A DNA stretch of 64,000 nt, from positions 30,312,007 through 30,376,006 of the forward strand of contig OY986965.1 of NCBI GenBank assembly GCA_963920575.1, written 5' to 3'. Each line of letters begins with the position of its first letter. Positions within the stretch are counted from its first letter, which is position 1. A model generated the notes under the pieces. The model was not told the DNA's origin. It ran no database searches and worked only from the letters and a program-made list of their open reading frames with translations. This document shows, piece by piece, positions 1-11,537 of the stretch. The DNA comes from Narthecium ossifragum (taxonomy: Eukaryota > Streptophyta > Magnoliopsida > Dioscoreales > Nartheciaceae). A program made the translations under genes and the position numbers.

Positions 1-889
1 AGAGTAAGCCTTTGTTTTGGGTGGTGGAGGTCGGTCATTGAAATTTCAAAGCAATAATAATTTGAACATAAGAGAGTACCACATAAGCCAAACAGGCCCT
101 TCGTGGAAAAATTTGAGCTGATTATTCCAAATTTAATGCAACTAATGCAAAATTGACATGAATATGAAATATTCCACATTTGATGCAATATATTCTGGTC
201 AAAAATAAAGCTATTAAATGTTCTCACAACTAGCAGAATACTTGCTACTTTCATCAATTAAAATAATACACAAGCTTGACTTTAAGAATATGCCTTTCAC
301 ACAAATTGTATGACAAAATGTAAATAATGCTTTCGTACGTACAATTTGCATCCCATAAAAAGGTAGGAGGAATGGATTGCCATCCCGGCAGCTTGGGGGG
401 GGGGGGGGGGGGGTTCTATGCCGCTAACCCCCCGGCACGGTACGTGCTGGGCGGCACGCGCCCACAGTGCCGGACCAGCACGGAAATCCATCAAGGGACA
501 CACAATTACATGATTAATGAATTTGGGTTGTACGAGTATTGAGAGATAAAAGGAGTTAAAAAGGCATAAATATCAGGAGTTGCATGTCACATTAGCCCAA
601 AATGGCATCATTTGCTCATTTGATGTTGATTGAGAATAACAACGCAGAAATTTTCTGTCTATTCTATGAAATCATGATTATTAAACATCAACTTGGAGAT
701 GTCGTAACTGTAGAACACACTACTATGCTGCTCAAATAAGAAAATTATTCTGATGTACATCAACTTGCAAACATAATTTCTACATCAACTTTAGGTATTA
801 GATCGTCAATTCTATAATGCAATACCAAAACAAACATGCGTGCTTCTCTGCAGAATAAAAGAATAGCATCTTAGATTTCAGAAGATTAC
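1..889 (-). other. Intronic sequence of the AP-3 beta gene
   Basis: No exon of the AP-3 beta gene or any other gene is recognisable here; the gene's next exon should lie beyond the left edge. The stretch holds a GC-rich island at about 380-500 that includes an uninterrupted run of 19 G (395-413). I see no transposon ends. Confidence 0.5.
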
Positions 890-3800
890 TTTCTCGCAAG
901 CTGCTGGGTTTTGCTTTATTATAGCTTTGATTGACATGATTGCTTGAACCAAGATGCCTCCTTCCCCATCCATATGGCTCTCATTGCAGATGTGCGATTC
1001 TGTAATATGCATCCTCAATACAGTAAAGCAAAATGCCTGTAAACTCAGATGCAGGTATCAAGAGATAAACCTATAACAACTACCTTGCACGGTGAGAGCT
1101 ATAAGCCCTTCAAGACAAGTACTAGCCACGGAAGGAAGTTTCAGAGCACATAATCCAAGTGCAGCAACTGTATCAGCAACAAATCTCCTATCTGGATCTT
1201 TAATATAATCCTAGCAGCAATACTAGACAAATCAACATCAGCAACTTTCTTCCTTTCAAAAAGTGCATGCAACTAAAGATGAAAAAGAAAAAAGAGTACG
1301 AGTATCCAAATCATTCAAAAAAATAGGCTGTTCCTATTCCTTTACGAGGATAAGCAATCAGCAATATCTGCTGTACAATCTAAATATCTAATGTCCATTT
1401 AAAAACTCTGTGCTAGCTTGGGAAGGGGGTTGTTTTTTTTTTTTTTCAGGGGGGGGGGGGGGGGGGGGGGGGGGCTATGGTAATCAATTAGTATGATGCT
1501 ACATATATAAGTGCTTTAGCTATATTTTCCTTTAGCTTTATTCATTTATCATTTTCTGCTTACCTTAAATTTGACTTAATGTTTGCATGCCCATTTGTAG
1601 CTTGATGTTACTACTTCAAACTTATATACAGAGATAATAGATACAATCAGTAATTACAACAAGAATTTGACATGAAAAGTGTTCGATGAGGATGACTGAT
1701 TGCGAGTATCATACAAATTCTGTGTGAAATCCTCTAAAATAGACAGTTATTTCAATTACTTGCCTAGCACTTCTTCCATAATTTCAAGGCCAACATTGCA
1801 ACAGGCACACCAGTTCTAATTAAGGAACATGAGCTTGAAGCTTAACATATACCTGGAACTCTTCAAAAATCATAGCAATTGATGAGTCCGTGGCAACAGC
1901 TGAAAGTATGTCAAGCTTGAGAGCTCTAATCTGGAATGGGTCTGAGGTACATACAAAGAAATCCTCAAAATATGGTGCAAAAAGTGCAGGAATTACTTTG
2001 ACAAAGACTTGTATGTTACATAGTATCTGCAAGACACAGAAAATCTGATTCAGGTTCGGGCAATTCCCAATAGCCATGGCGCATTGATTCTAGCATCGAC
2101 TAGACAAGGAAAAAGAAAAAAACTAGCCAGTGAAAATTGTTTGCATCCAATAAATAAAATTACAGTAAAAATAGCTTGAAGAGTTGATACGCCATTATAC
2201 TTGCATTTTACTGTCAAAGAGAGAACCCTTTTTCTCAAAATTCAATCTTCGGACATTATAAAGCTTTTAAGAAAATTCAATCAATATATCACTGCACAGA
2301 GAGTCAATGACAACTTAAACACCCCACAATTTTCTATTTGCCTGCTCTCGAATCAACTTGCTACATGAATAAAGTTCTCTTGTATATTTCAATTTATGAC
2401 TCTAACTTTATTCAGCTTAAATGAATGTATTGTATGTGGCACATCCCCTCCAAGGCTTCTCCCTATTGGAGTACTGCTAAAATAAATGTATGCAGCATGT
2501 AAAACATCTTTCCTTTTTATCTAACTTGATAGCCCATACATCTCATTTTTGACCCAAAATATGAAGAGAAATGCTCAAGGAACGCCAGCCATCTATAATG
2601 TTATCTGTAACAAATAAAAAAATGAACAAACCTTCATAAAATGAACAGGAAGAAAATGGATTGATTAATAAGCCTTACCACATATTTTGAGGCGGGAGAT
2701 GATCTTAAAAGAAATAAAAGAGGCTTCACAATCTTCTGAACTTCCTCTCTTGGGGCCAAAATCCAGTGTACCCCAGCAGCATTAAGTACAACCGCACTAT
2801 TTTGGCTCCACAATAGAGGCAATGTGCACTGCAAGAAAATTTTCACATCATTGTTCTGGCTGGAAGTTGACATTGAGCTGTCCAAATCATAATCTTCATC
2901 AGTGCAACCAGACTGAGATAAGTATTCCTCTTGTCCTTGAAAGTAACATCTGAACATCAACGCATTTAACTTAATTTTAGATGCTTCCTCCGGCGAAAAA
3001 TCATGATCATCATCAGAGATGCGATTAAGGGCAGTTGAAATCCCATCAGATTGGGAAGTAAGATTGGAGCTTGGCGTACATATGATAGACTCTTTGACAA
3101 GTCCATGTTTAGCGACAACATAGCGTAAAAGAATCTCCATCAAGACAATCTGACCCCACTCTTCAATGTCTGGTAGGGTCTCACACAGCCTTCTAAATTC
3201 TTTGCCAATCAAAGATAAATTCTTCGGGCAAATGGAATTGAATGCCGAGGCAGCGGCTCCGACTACTCCAGGGGAATGATCACTTAACAAGATGCTGACA
3301 AGCTACGCATTTGTCATTGTTAGTTCCAACAGATGGTCTTATTTTGCCAACAAAAAAGACAAACAACACCAGGTGAATGGAGGTGAAGAGCAAACCTCCT
3401 CGATAGCTGAAGAGTCCTCCAACTGATGCAAATCGTATAACTTAGGAAGTGCATTGGCGGCGCATTTTCTAACGTATGCAGACGGATCTCTCGAACACTT
3501 CCTGATGGCTACTAACACGAGGGGAGCTACTACATGCAGCCGAATCCCAGCCATAGCACGCAGGGCCCACGCTCGCACCAAAGGATTCGTGTCTGAAAGG
3601 TCCTTCTGGAAACAGTTGATCGACAACAGAGCCTCATTTGGCCGCCTGAATTCAAGAAGAAGCCAAAACCCCATTTCAAATTTGAAAACAGTGCAAACCA
3701 GTAGATCGTTATCAGAAATTTCATAAGCAAACATGAGTTATAGCTAACAAAGAAGTTGATTAATATTCTCCAAAATTATCAGGTCTTGAAAATTCCAGTG

Positions 3801-4468
3801 TGATATTTACAGATCTCTTCACCAAGAGCAGAACACATGCAATTCTAGGAGATATTTCTGGCAATAAACTGCTGCAGTAAAGAACAAGGTTCTTTAATTG
3901 AAAACCGAGCAGATAACGAGGAGTATTCAAGCAGACAAGAATTAAAGATCACAAATGATACATACTTAGCGGATAACGAGGAGTATTCAAGCAGCCAAGA
4001 ATTAAAGATCACAAATGATACATACTTTTCAGCATAATGAAGCAGGTAGAGGTAAACAAGTTTCTTCACTTCCAGCGATTGGGATGCCACGTTCTTGACG
4101 ACCTACGGCACCAGGTAAAAGAAACGATCAGATCTATGAAGAATTCTGGAAGTGAACTACCCCTAGGTCTGTCACAAAGTGAAACAAAATCGGTAACGAC
4201 AAGAAGGGAGAAGAGAGATGGCGACGATGCCAGAGGGGGAAAGGAAGACCTGGGGAAAGAAGTTGGATACATCGGCGCCCTGGGCGATGAGGGCGAGGAG
4301 GCGCTTGAGGGCCTCGGATCTCTCGGAATCGAACTTGCTGTCGAGGAGCGGAGCGATGCTGACGTCGTCGGGGTCATCGTAGAGGTGAGCGTCCGTGCCG
4401 ATCCGCAGCACCAGCGACGACGCCTTGCTCAGGCTCTCCGCCGTCGCCCCAAACTGGGGAAACATCAC
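890..4468 (-). CDS. AP3B: AP-3 complex subunit beta (5' part, continues off left edge)
   Basis: Large beta-adaptin subunit of the AP-3 complex, which sorts cargo from Golgi/endosomes to the vacuole. Seven coding exons in transcript order: 4468-4250, 4102-4026, 3645-3396, 3302-2679, 2026-1853, 1210-1084, 999-890, giving 527 codons with matching phases and GT-AG borders. The protein opens with the family's N-terminus (TDAHLYDDPDD, IAPLLDSKF, SNFFPQ) and runs into armadillo/HEAT-type adaptin trunk repeats (KCAANALPKLYDL, DHSPGVVGAAASAF, IVKPLLFLLRSS). It closely tracks plant AP3-complex subunit beta-A as I remember it. The start is the ATG at 4468 (MMFPQF). The last exon visible ends at a GT donor (889), so the hinge and ear regions are outside the window. 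Intron 2 carries a 60-bp tandem duplication that copies the splice donor. Confidence 0.93.
1433..1474. repeat. Poly-T / poly-G tract in AP-3 beta intron
   Basis: A run of T is followed by CA and an uninterrupted run of 26 G (1449-1474) inside the intron between the exons at 2026-1853 and 1210-1084. On the transcribed strand this becomes a long C tract. Such homopolymers are unstable and often misassembled. Confidence 0.8.
3909..4028. repeat. 60-bp tandem duplication spanning a splice donor
   Basis: Two copies (3909-3968 and 3969-4028) with period exactly 60 and only a few mismatches. The copy next to exon 2 contains the real donor (GT at 4025-4024); the other carries the same GTATGT 60 bases further into the intron. 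Confidence 0.9.
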
Positions 4469-4549
4469 CCTCCCCTTCTATCTCCTCCCTAATTCTCGCG
4501 ATCCGCTCCTTATCGTCTCGCGCGAGTGGGCTAAGCGGCCGGTGAGCTC

Positions 4550-5240
4550 TAATTAACCGAGTTCTTGCTATAACAACACATACTTAGAAAGAGCACTGAT
4601 TTGTGAGCATACTTACCCGGCATGAGTATTACATAAAATACCAATTTTTTCATTTATTTCACGAATAATGGACTACCGATGGCATAGATGAAGCTATTCG
4701 TAGTGAACTATCGATACATTCAATTAGTAACCTACTACCGATTTTTTTCATCTATCTCATCGGTAGTGGGCTACTGATACATTCAATCGGTTGTATCGAT
4801 TGCCCCCTATCGATATTTTCATCTATCCAATTGGTGATGGATTACCGATAGAATAGATGAAAGAATTGATACTTTGACTATCGATCGTGACACGTCATTA
4901 CACATGCTGATGTTCGGCATGTGTATTACACATGCCGATGTTCGGCATGTGTAATACATGTACCGACATTCGGCATGTGTAATACACATGTCACGTCTAC
5001 ATGTGCACAAAACTTTATTTATTTATAAAAAAATATAACATTTCTTGAATATATCGTGTGTCGCCCTACCTTATTTTATTGTGAAAATCGTTATATGATG
5101 CGACCTTTAAACCATATATGTGGCTCGAAATCGGGTCGAACTTTGTCGGCCTATCTTATTTTATCCTAAAAACCGTTATATGATGCTACCTTTAAACCAT
5201 ATATGTGGTTCGAAACTGGGTCGAACTTTTTGACCTAGGT
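4550..5240. repeat. Unclassified inverted-repeat / tandem-repeat region
   Basis: No gene. Three sub-blocks are visible. From 4660 to 4890 short forms of CTACCGAT and TCATCTAT recur in both orientations. From 4897 to 4990 there are three imperfect hairpins built on CACATGCCGA / TCGGCATGTG with a three-base loop. From about 5070 to 5230 an approximately 84-bp unit (containing CGTTATATGATGC) is present twice in tandem. This looks like a decayed MITE-like element; I could not define its ends. Confidence 0.55.
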
Positions 5241-5811
5241 ACGAGGGATTTTAAGATTAGAAAAGATAAGAATAAAATAACAGTGATTATATGAAATAAG
5301 AAAAAATAAAATGACAGGTGGATCGTGAATAAATAGGTAATAACTTGAAATAAAAAGATATTTGAGGATAATCCCACACCAAACAGGCCCTTTGTATTTC
5401 CAATATCCATTCCCGATCTCGGAAAAATCTAAAACCCCAGTAGAAACCATCACACTCATCGCTCTAGTCTAGGGTCCACCGGAATAGGAGGAGGACCGGC
5501 GACCATTGCCGGCGGCCATTGGTTTGTTCTGTTTTCCCTGTTTTACACTAACCTTATTCTGTATTGTTTTCCTTCTTTTGGCCGGGTGTTTTTAAGATTA
5601 ACAATAAATGCTACAAGCTATTGGTATCGTAGTTTTCTATCTCTACCACAAGATAGGTAGCATTTCGAGGAATGGTCTTTCAAACTGGATGAACTCAATG
5701 CACAGTTGTGCCTGAGCTCGGATAGGCTATAAGAAGTGTACAATACCTTATGGCCTTATTTGTTGTGCAGGAGAATTTCTTCTTTTTTTTCTTGTGATTT
5801 TTTTGTTTTCA
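5241..5811. other. Intergenic stretch upstream of the LINE insertion
   Basis: No coding exon identified. A short GC-rich block near 5460-5520, followed by CT-rich DNA, resembles a plant 5' leader and could be a distal untranslated exon of the FDM-like copy downstream, but nothing in the sequence proves this. Confidence 0.3.
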
Positions 5812-5821
5812 GCTTAGGCTT

Positions 5822-7227
5822 TATGAATGGCAAGAGTTGTTGGCAATCTTGTTTTCTTGTGATTTTTTTGTTTCCTGTGGTTACTGTGCCAGCGCCGGAG
5901 GCAGAGCTGTTGGAAATCTTGAATGACATGTTTTGGGCCAAGGATAATGGTGTTGAACAGGTGATCGTGGAGACTAACTCAAGAATGACAAGAGATATGA
6001 TATATGATACTATGATCTGTTCACCTGCAATTGAGCCATTTCTTCGGGACATTTGGGCTTGTAAGGAATCATGTTAAGATTTCATATGAGTTGGTAAATT
6101 TTGTTGATTTAATATTTAAATTAGCTAGATTGGGTATATGGTTCATACAAGATTAATTAAAGTCAAATTGGATCAAGTGGGATCAAATTGGCTCAAGTCA
6201 CATCAAGTTTGATCAAGTTTATATCAAGAATTAATCACGGTCATTGGATTGAAGGGAAGCGGAATCGGACGGCTTGGATAAATAACCTAGATGACACCTA
6301 CATATATATAAAGGCTTGTTGCTAATAGAGATGCCTGCTCTCTCGGCGGAAAAAGAACAGAGAAGGCCGGCCATGTGAGAGAAGATTGAGAGAAATAGAG
6401 AAGAGATGGCGGCCAAGGGAACATAGAGAGAGGAGATGTGTGCAGAGAAGATTGCGTGGAAGAGGAAAAGTCAGAGAGAAGAGAGAGCGGCTGTGGAGGA
6501 AAGAAGAGAAGAAAAGTCAGAGAGGAGAGAGCCCGGTTGTGAGGAAAAAGAGAGAGAAGAGAGAGAAGACCGGTTGTGTGGGAGAGAAGAGAGAGAAGAG
6601 AAAGAAGAAACGGAGAGCTTCGCTGGGCTGTCACTGAGAAGAAAAAGATAGTGAGGAGAGAAGAGACCGGCGGAAGAAAAGAACACGGAGGAGAGAGAGA
6701 GAGCCGTGGAAGAGAGAGAGAAGAGTTGAAAATGGTGTGAAGGCGATTCATCCAGAAAACAAGAGTTGCGGACCGTGCTTCGAGGAGTCGAGCAAGTTTC
6801 AGGACGACATATGTACGCGAGGAGTCGGTACAGTGAGTTCGTCATAACTTGTGTAAACGGTACTCTTGTTCTTTAGTGGATTGGTTTCGCCTAGTCCTGC
6901 CCCGTGATTTTTTCCCGTGAGGGTTTTTTCACGTTAAAAATCGTGTGTCTCCTTCTTGTGCACGATAGATTTATTTCTTATACATGTTTTCGCATATTTC
7001 TGATAATCTGTGGGGTCTATTTAATTTCAGGGCTGTTATGATGGAGCTACCGAGAGTAATTTGTGTTTATATCACTCGTTCGGTTAATTGTAAAGGGGAT
7101 GATATGGCTCGTTGGTGTCGTCATTTTTAAGTGCCACTGTATTGGGCATTGAAAGATGGCATAACGAGTTTAGATAGGTTCTTGTAAGCCAGCCTTAAAG
7201 GCTCATCTAATCAAACAAAAAAAAAAA
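5822..7227 (+). mobile_element. 5'-truncated LINE (L1 type, RNase H end) split by a solo LTR
   Basis: A short LINE 3' end whose only recognisable coding part is a RNase H-like (RVT_3) domain, as found at the C-terminus of ORF2 in many plant L1 elements. The first half of the domain (EAELLEIL, then VETNS where ETDS or ESDS is usual) lies at 5896-6059. Coding resumes at 7035 after the LTR and ends at a stop near 7128 (CVYITRSVN, KGDDMARW). It finishes with A11 at 7217-7227. The element is flanked by a 10-bp target-site duplication, GCTTAGGCTT, at 5812-5821 and 7228-7237. The Asp of the second catalytic motif is Asn here, so this copy's RNase H is probably dead. Confidence 0.8.
6060..7029 (+). 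mobile_element. Solo LTR (970 bp) nested in the LINE
   Basis: Begins TGTAAGG and ends TTTCA (TG...CA). It is flanked by the perfect 5-bp duplication GGGCT (6055-6059 and 7030-7034). A TATATATAAAG box at about 6302-6312 is followed by a very GA-rich transcribed leader (6380-6730), a usual LTR layout. No internal retrotransposon genes remain, so it arose by recombination between two LTRs. Removing it and one GGGCT restores continuity of the LINE RNase H frame, which confirms the borders. Orientation is taken from the TATA box. Confidence 0.9.
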
Positions 7228-7237
7228 GCTTAGGCTT

Positions 7238-8612
7238 CGTGAAGCTTCTCGGATATCGTGATATTGGAGGATTTATTAGTGCTAGCAATGCATGTGCTGG
7301 GCTTGGCACGATTTATTTTAGAATATAAGGGGTGGTTTTCTTGTCCAGTAGTTGATTCCCTTTGGTCGAGTAATTTATGTGAATGATTCACCAATATTTG
7401 GGGTTTGCAGTTGTTGATTTACCTTAAAATTAGGCTTGCAGCATACCATCTCCATATAAAGCGAATTCCCACTGATGGAACATAGAGATAGAAGCTGCTT
7501 TTCTAATAGTCATATGTTTATTGAAATCTAGAGGAAAGGTGTAAATGATTGCATTTATTATGAGGAATGCAGCTTCTTTCTATGACTTGGTTCCACTCTG
7601 TCTGTATTGCCATTCCCTTTGGAGAATTTATTGGCCATCTAATCTACAAACTTTCCTATGACCCTTCAACTTCTTTGAGGCTGAAGGATCGATGTCCACC
7701 CAAGCACAAATGTCTTGGTCTGTGTTCCAAACCTTATAAACGCTGCGCTTGGAAAAAGGATTGGTTTATTTAACTTTCGTACTTGTGTTTATGATTTATA
7801 TAAGCTCGTGCAAAGTTTGTTTACTGTGATGTCGTGCCCATTTTACTTAATGCAAGCTGACTTCTTTTTATGATCTCCTATTGCTTTTTGATTATTTCTA
7901 TATTTCTCAGCGTAGCTTTTTTGTATTTATTCTTTAGGAACTAATCTTCGTGGGTGTCTCGACTCTTAATTACTACATTTCCCTAACCTAACATATGAAA
8001 AATCATGTTACTGCATGCCTTCGTATGCACTTTATTAAGCCTAAATAGCTTTGTAGTAAGCATGGCTCTGAACTGTGCCAACGATGTCATAGCTCCAATA
8101 TGGCTGTCCGAACAACATAGAGATAGACAAGATTAAGGATATCCTGTTTTCATTCTTTACTTCTCTGATAAATGGATGTAATATATGGCGTACAACATCG
8201 GTTCAAATCTTGAATTATGGACTACTATTTATCATTCGTCAAAACTAGCCATTTTACTTGATGTTTCTACCACTGCAATCTCAACTTTTTAGCTGGCTTG
8301 TTTTTAGAAACTGGTGGCACCTTTAACACCTTGCTGATTCAAGTTTACTTGTTGGCGCATGAAACATTTTCAGGTTGAATTGCTTCCCAGGAATTTGTTT
8401 GTTTGTTATCAACCTATATCTCTATCTGACAGCAGCATGAGCTACATGTATGATGCTCTAATTAAGACTCTTCTCATTGGCGCCTTTTAGTAGATCCACA
8501 TTTTGTTTCCCTAAACCATCCCATTTTGATGTTATTGTCATGCCCATAATGTCGAGTTCAATGTTCCAAGTACTTATTTATTTATTTATTTGCTTCAGTT
8601 CACTCCAATTCA
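7238..8612. other. AT-rich stretch upstream of the FDM-like copy A
   Basis: No convincing coding exon. It ends in a polypyrimidine tract and CAG (AG at 8596-8597) just before the FDM-like start codon, so part of it is probably an intron in the 5' untranslated region. Confidence 0.4.
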
Positions 8613-8909
8613 ATGGATTATAGTTCAGAAGAAGCCTCGGAGATTAGTGACTCCGAGATAGATGATTATGAGGCCAAGTCCTACTTACTGTTGAAGGTGG
8701 ATAAATATAGAGTCAAAAACGCAGATGGGCACTTATAGATGTCCTTTTTGTGTGGGAAAGAAGAAGCAAGACTACCGCTACAAGGATCTCCTTCAACATG
8801 CCAAGGGCATTGGTGCCTCCAATTGCAAACAAATAGTGAAGGCAAATCACCGGGCTCTGGCAAAACTTTTGATGAATGACCTTGGCGATGCTGCAAGTTC
8901 GTCTCTGCA

Positions 8910-8980
8910 ACTGATGGTTATAGAACAGGACAATCCTGAGCCGAAGCAAGATGAGCTGATGGTTATAGAACAGGACAACT
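8910..8980. repeat. Duplicated 22-bp segment at the lost XS domain
   Basis: CTGATGGTTATAGAACAGG starts at about 8910 and again at about 8957, just where the XS domain should begin (DELMV). The duplication marks the edge of the deletion that removed XS. Confidence 0.7.
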
Positions 8981-9989
8981 ATGTCCCTCGACAGAATGAT
9001 GGAAGCGAGAGATAAGCTTCTGCAAGCTTATAATGAAGGTGTTATAATGCCCACTCTTTGTGAATTTCAATTCTTTCTATATCGAAGCATTGTTTATATC
9101 TATGAAGCTGTAAATAACCTCATGTTTCTAGTCAACTGTCTACAACTTCTTTGTAGAAGCTTTGTAGAAGCCATGGAATAATGGATGCAATTTTGCCTCA
9201 TCTACTTTATCTGCTCCAAAGTCGCTCTAGTTCCTTTTCAGAATAGCAATGATTAACCTTTGCAGAAAACTGCATTAATGTTACGCTATGCTTTATCGGG
9301 TACTCATGAGTGTCGGTTGAACCTATTTGGTTCGCTTGGTGAAGATTAGAGCCACTATTCAGAGTGGAGCCTTCTTGTTCGCAGACCTGGTGCTTAGTTT
9401 GCATGTGCTATGCAGCTGCAAACATCTTTCATTCTAGAATCATATGAAGCACTTTATTTGACTGGATTCACTGATTTAAAATGTGTTTTGCTTACACCAG
9501 AGATTCTATCATTCACATAGGATTTTTGAAGAGAACAAGAAGCTGAGAACAGAATTAGATTCTACGCGGAAAGAACTCAATTTAAGATGTAAACAACTGG
9601 ATAAACTGGTTGCTCAGACTGACACTGAGAAAAAGAAGCTTGATCAGGAGAAGCAGAAGGTATTGATATTCTTCATCTGTGAATCTTGATTTCTTCGACT
9701 TTCCTACATGTGTTCCCAGATAATTATGGGAAAGGAAATGCACTGTTAATTGTCGTGAGTTGCCACTATTTGATCCGATGCTGGTCATCCATAATTCTAC
9801 TATGGGGTCGAATCTTAATGTCGATGTATGATGCTCGTAATGTCTGATTGATACACGATTTGACTTTGCAGTCCTTTTTTACTCTTTCTTCATCTAACCA
9901 GCAAGAGTCCTTTATTTCGTTATATACTAGCATGACTCGCCTTTGTCACATGCTTATGTCTAGTCTCTGTCCTCGGCTCAATACCTAAG

Positions 9990-10473
9990 AGATCCGTGTT
10001 TAATGTGCCAAATGGACTCCAACAGGGGCCAGTTTGCCAAAAGTTATGATGCATTAGCAGTTTATGTTGGGAACCAATACCTTGAGTTACATGGCGCAAC
10101 AATGCAAATTTTACCAAAGTTATGGCACACAGATGTGATGAAGCGGAGATGGTGGCCATTCTTCGTGCTTTGGAAGAGATGGTGGTGCGAGGAATTCGCA
10201 ATGTTATCATTGAGACGGACTCCAGAAGCATTGTTAACTTCATTAATGGGAGAAAAGTTTGTGATTTAAATTTGAAGGCTATTCTCATGAAGATTTGGAG
10301 TGTAACTGCTTTTCTAGGGGAGCAATTTTTACTTTTATACCGCGGAATGAAAACGCGGTGGTGGATGATCTCGCCTGACGGGCAAGACATGCTGCTGGTG
10401 TTGGGGCAGTAGTGTACGCTGGAATCAAGAGTTGTAACACCTAGCCTTTGGGCTCAATTGCAGCAAAAAAAAA
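9990..10473 (+). mobile_element. Second LINE 3' end with RNase H-like domain and poly(A)
   Basis: Inside an intron of FDM-like copy A. It encodes an RVT_3/RNase H-like stretch (DEAEMVAILRAL at about 10140, then IIETDSRSIV with the catalytic Asp retained). The C-terminal motif (PRNENAVVDDLA) follows in a different frame near 10340-10375, so the copy carries a frameshift. About 80 bases after it is a run of A (10464-10473). No target-site duplication could be found, and the 5' border is uncertain. Confidence 0.65.
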
Positions 10474-11097
10474 ATCATTCATACCATGCAGCAGTTGGTT
10501 ATTGCCTATTCTTGAATGCAAATTCCTTCTGTTTTGAATTCGTTCATCTTTACACTAGAATGACATTTTAGATGCGCTTTCAGCTGTTAATCATGTGAAG
10601 CCAGTGCTCATTGGACAATCTGATCTCTAGTCTACATGTAGTTATTGCTTTTATTAGCTTCATGATTTCTTTCCTGATAATATAGCTGTAGACATAAAGT
10701 TAGCATCTGTTAGTGTACTTACATCTCTTGTGCCTCAGTCATAGTGTTAAGTGATACACGCGATTGAAGGCATCTATAACCCCTTCTCACATCTATTAGC
10801 AGTTGTTCACAAAAATCATAGATACACGCATTTGTTTCTTGCAGAATGCAATGAAGAATAGTTCACTTCAGCTGGCTACTATGGGGGCCCAATTAAACTG
10901 GCCTGTTGATACGGGCACTTCAAGCATACAGCCGACAAACATTTGCAGCTACAATAGAGTAATTTATTTTCGCACTCCACAGCGATGTATCTAAACCCAT
11001 TTCCATTGTGGCTAGAACAGGCAATCATAATGCGTTAATACAATCTTGACAATTTAACAATTAAAAAGGAAGACATATAATTACTTGTCTTACATAT

Positions 11098-11537
11098 ATA
11101 GCATCAACCTCGTGCCAAGCCATGGCTTCCAAGTCAAGAATGTATAAATCGTTCAAGAAATTTCTCTTAGCATCTTCACCACCAAACATTGCTAAATTCA
11201 TACGAACAAGCGTCACCGATTGACCACCACGTGGGACAGTCGGTCGCCGGTGCCGGTGCGTCGGATCTGAGCTAGCGGCCGCGGTGCTCTTGGAGAGAGG
11301 AGGACCGTCGTCGCCGGATCGGAGCTGAAGACGAAGGAGGAGAGGTCGTGAGGGTGAGGGGTTCCGGATCTGATGGTTGTGGAGGACGGGGAGGCCAGAT
11401 GCAGCAGTTCTCAGAGGTAGCGGCGGCGGGTTGCCATAGGGGAGCTCGAGGTTGGGTTCCGACGGGGATAAGGTTGCGGACGGCGTGGAGGTGTGGGAGG
11501 AGGTCGTGGAGGCGTCGAGATGGAGAGGGGATGCCAC
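11098..11537 (-). pseudogene. Fragment of an acyl-CoA-binding/kelch protein gene
   Basis: One kelch unit is readable: GGQSVTLV, then FGGEDAKR and LNDLYILDLEAMAW. This matches the kelch part of plant acyl-CoA-binding proteins of the ACBP4/5/6 class. It is preceded by GC-rich, Pro/Ser-rich sequence unlike that family, and there is no acyl-CoA-binding domain and no further kelch exon. Reading ends just after an EVDAI motif, where the parent gene has an exon border. It is a transposed or captured gene piece inside the repeat island that interrupts FDM copy A. Confidence 0.55.

Noticed and set aside
6287..6845. Several 70-154-codon Ser/Leu- or Arg/Glu-rich frames
   Set aside because: Products of the GA-rich leader of the solo LTR; low-complexity, not genes.
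7567..7773. 68-codon plus-strand frame with several cysteines
   Set aside because: No family resemblance, and it lies in the AT-rich stretch upstream of FDM copy A; most likely chance.
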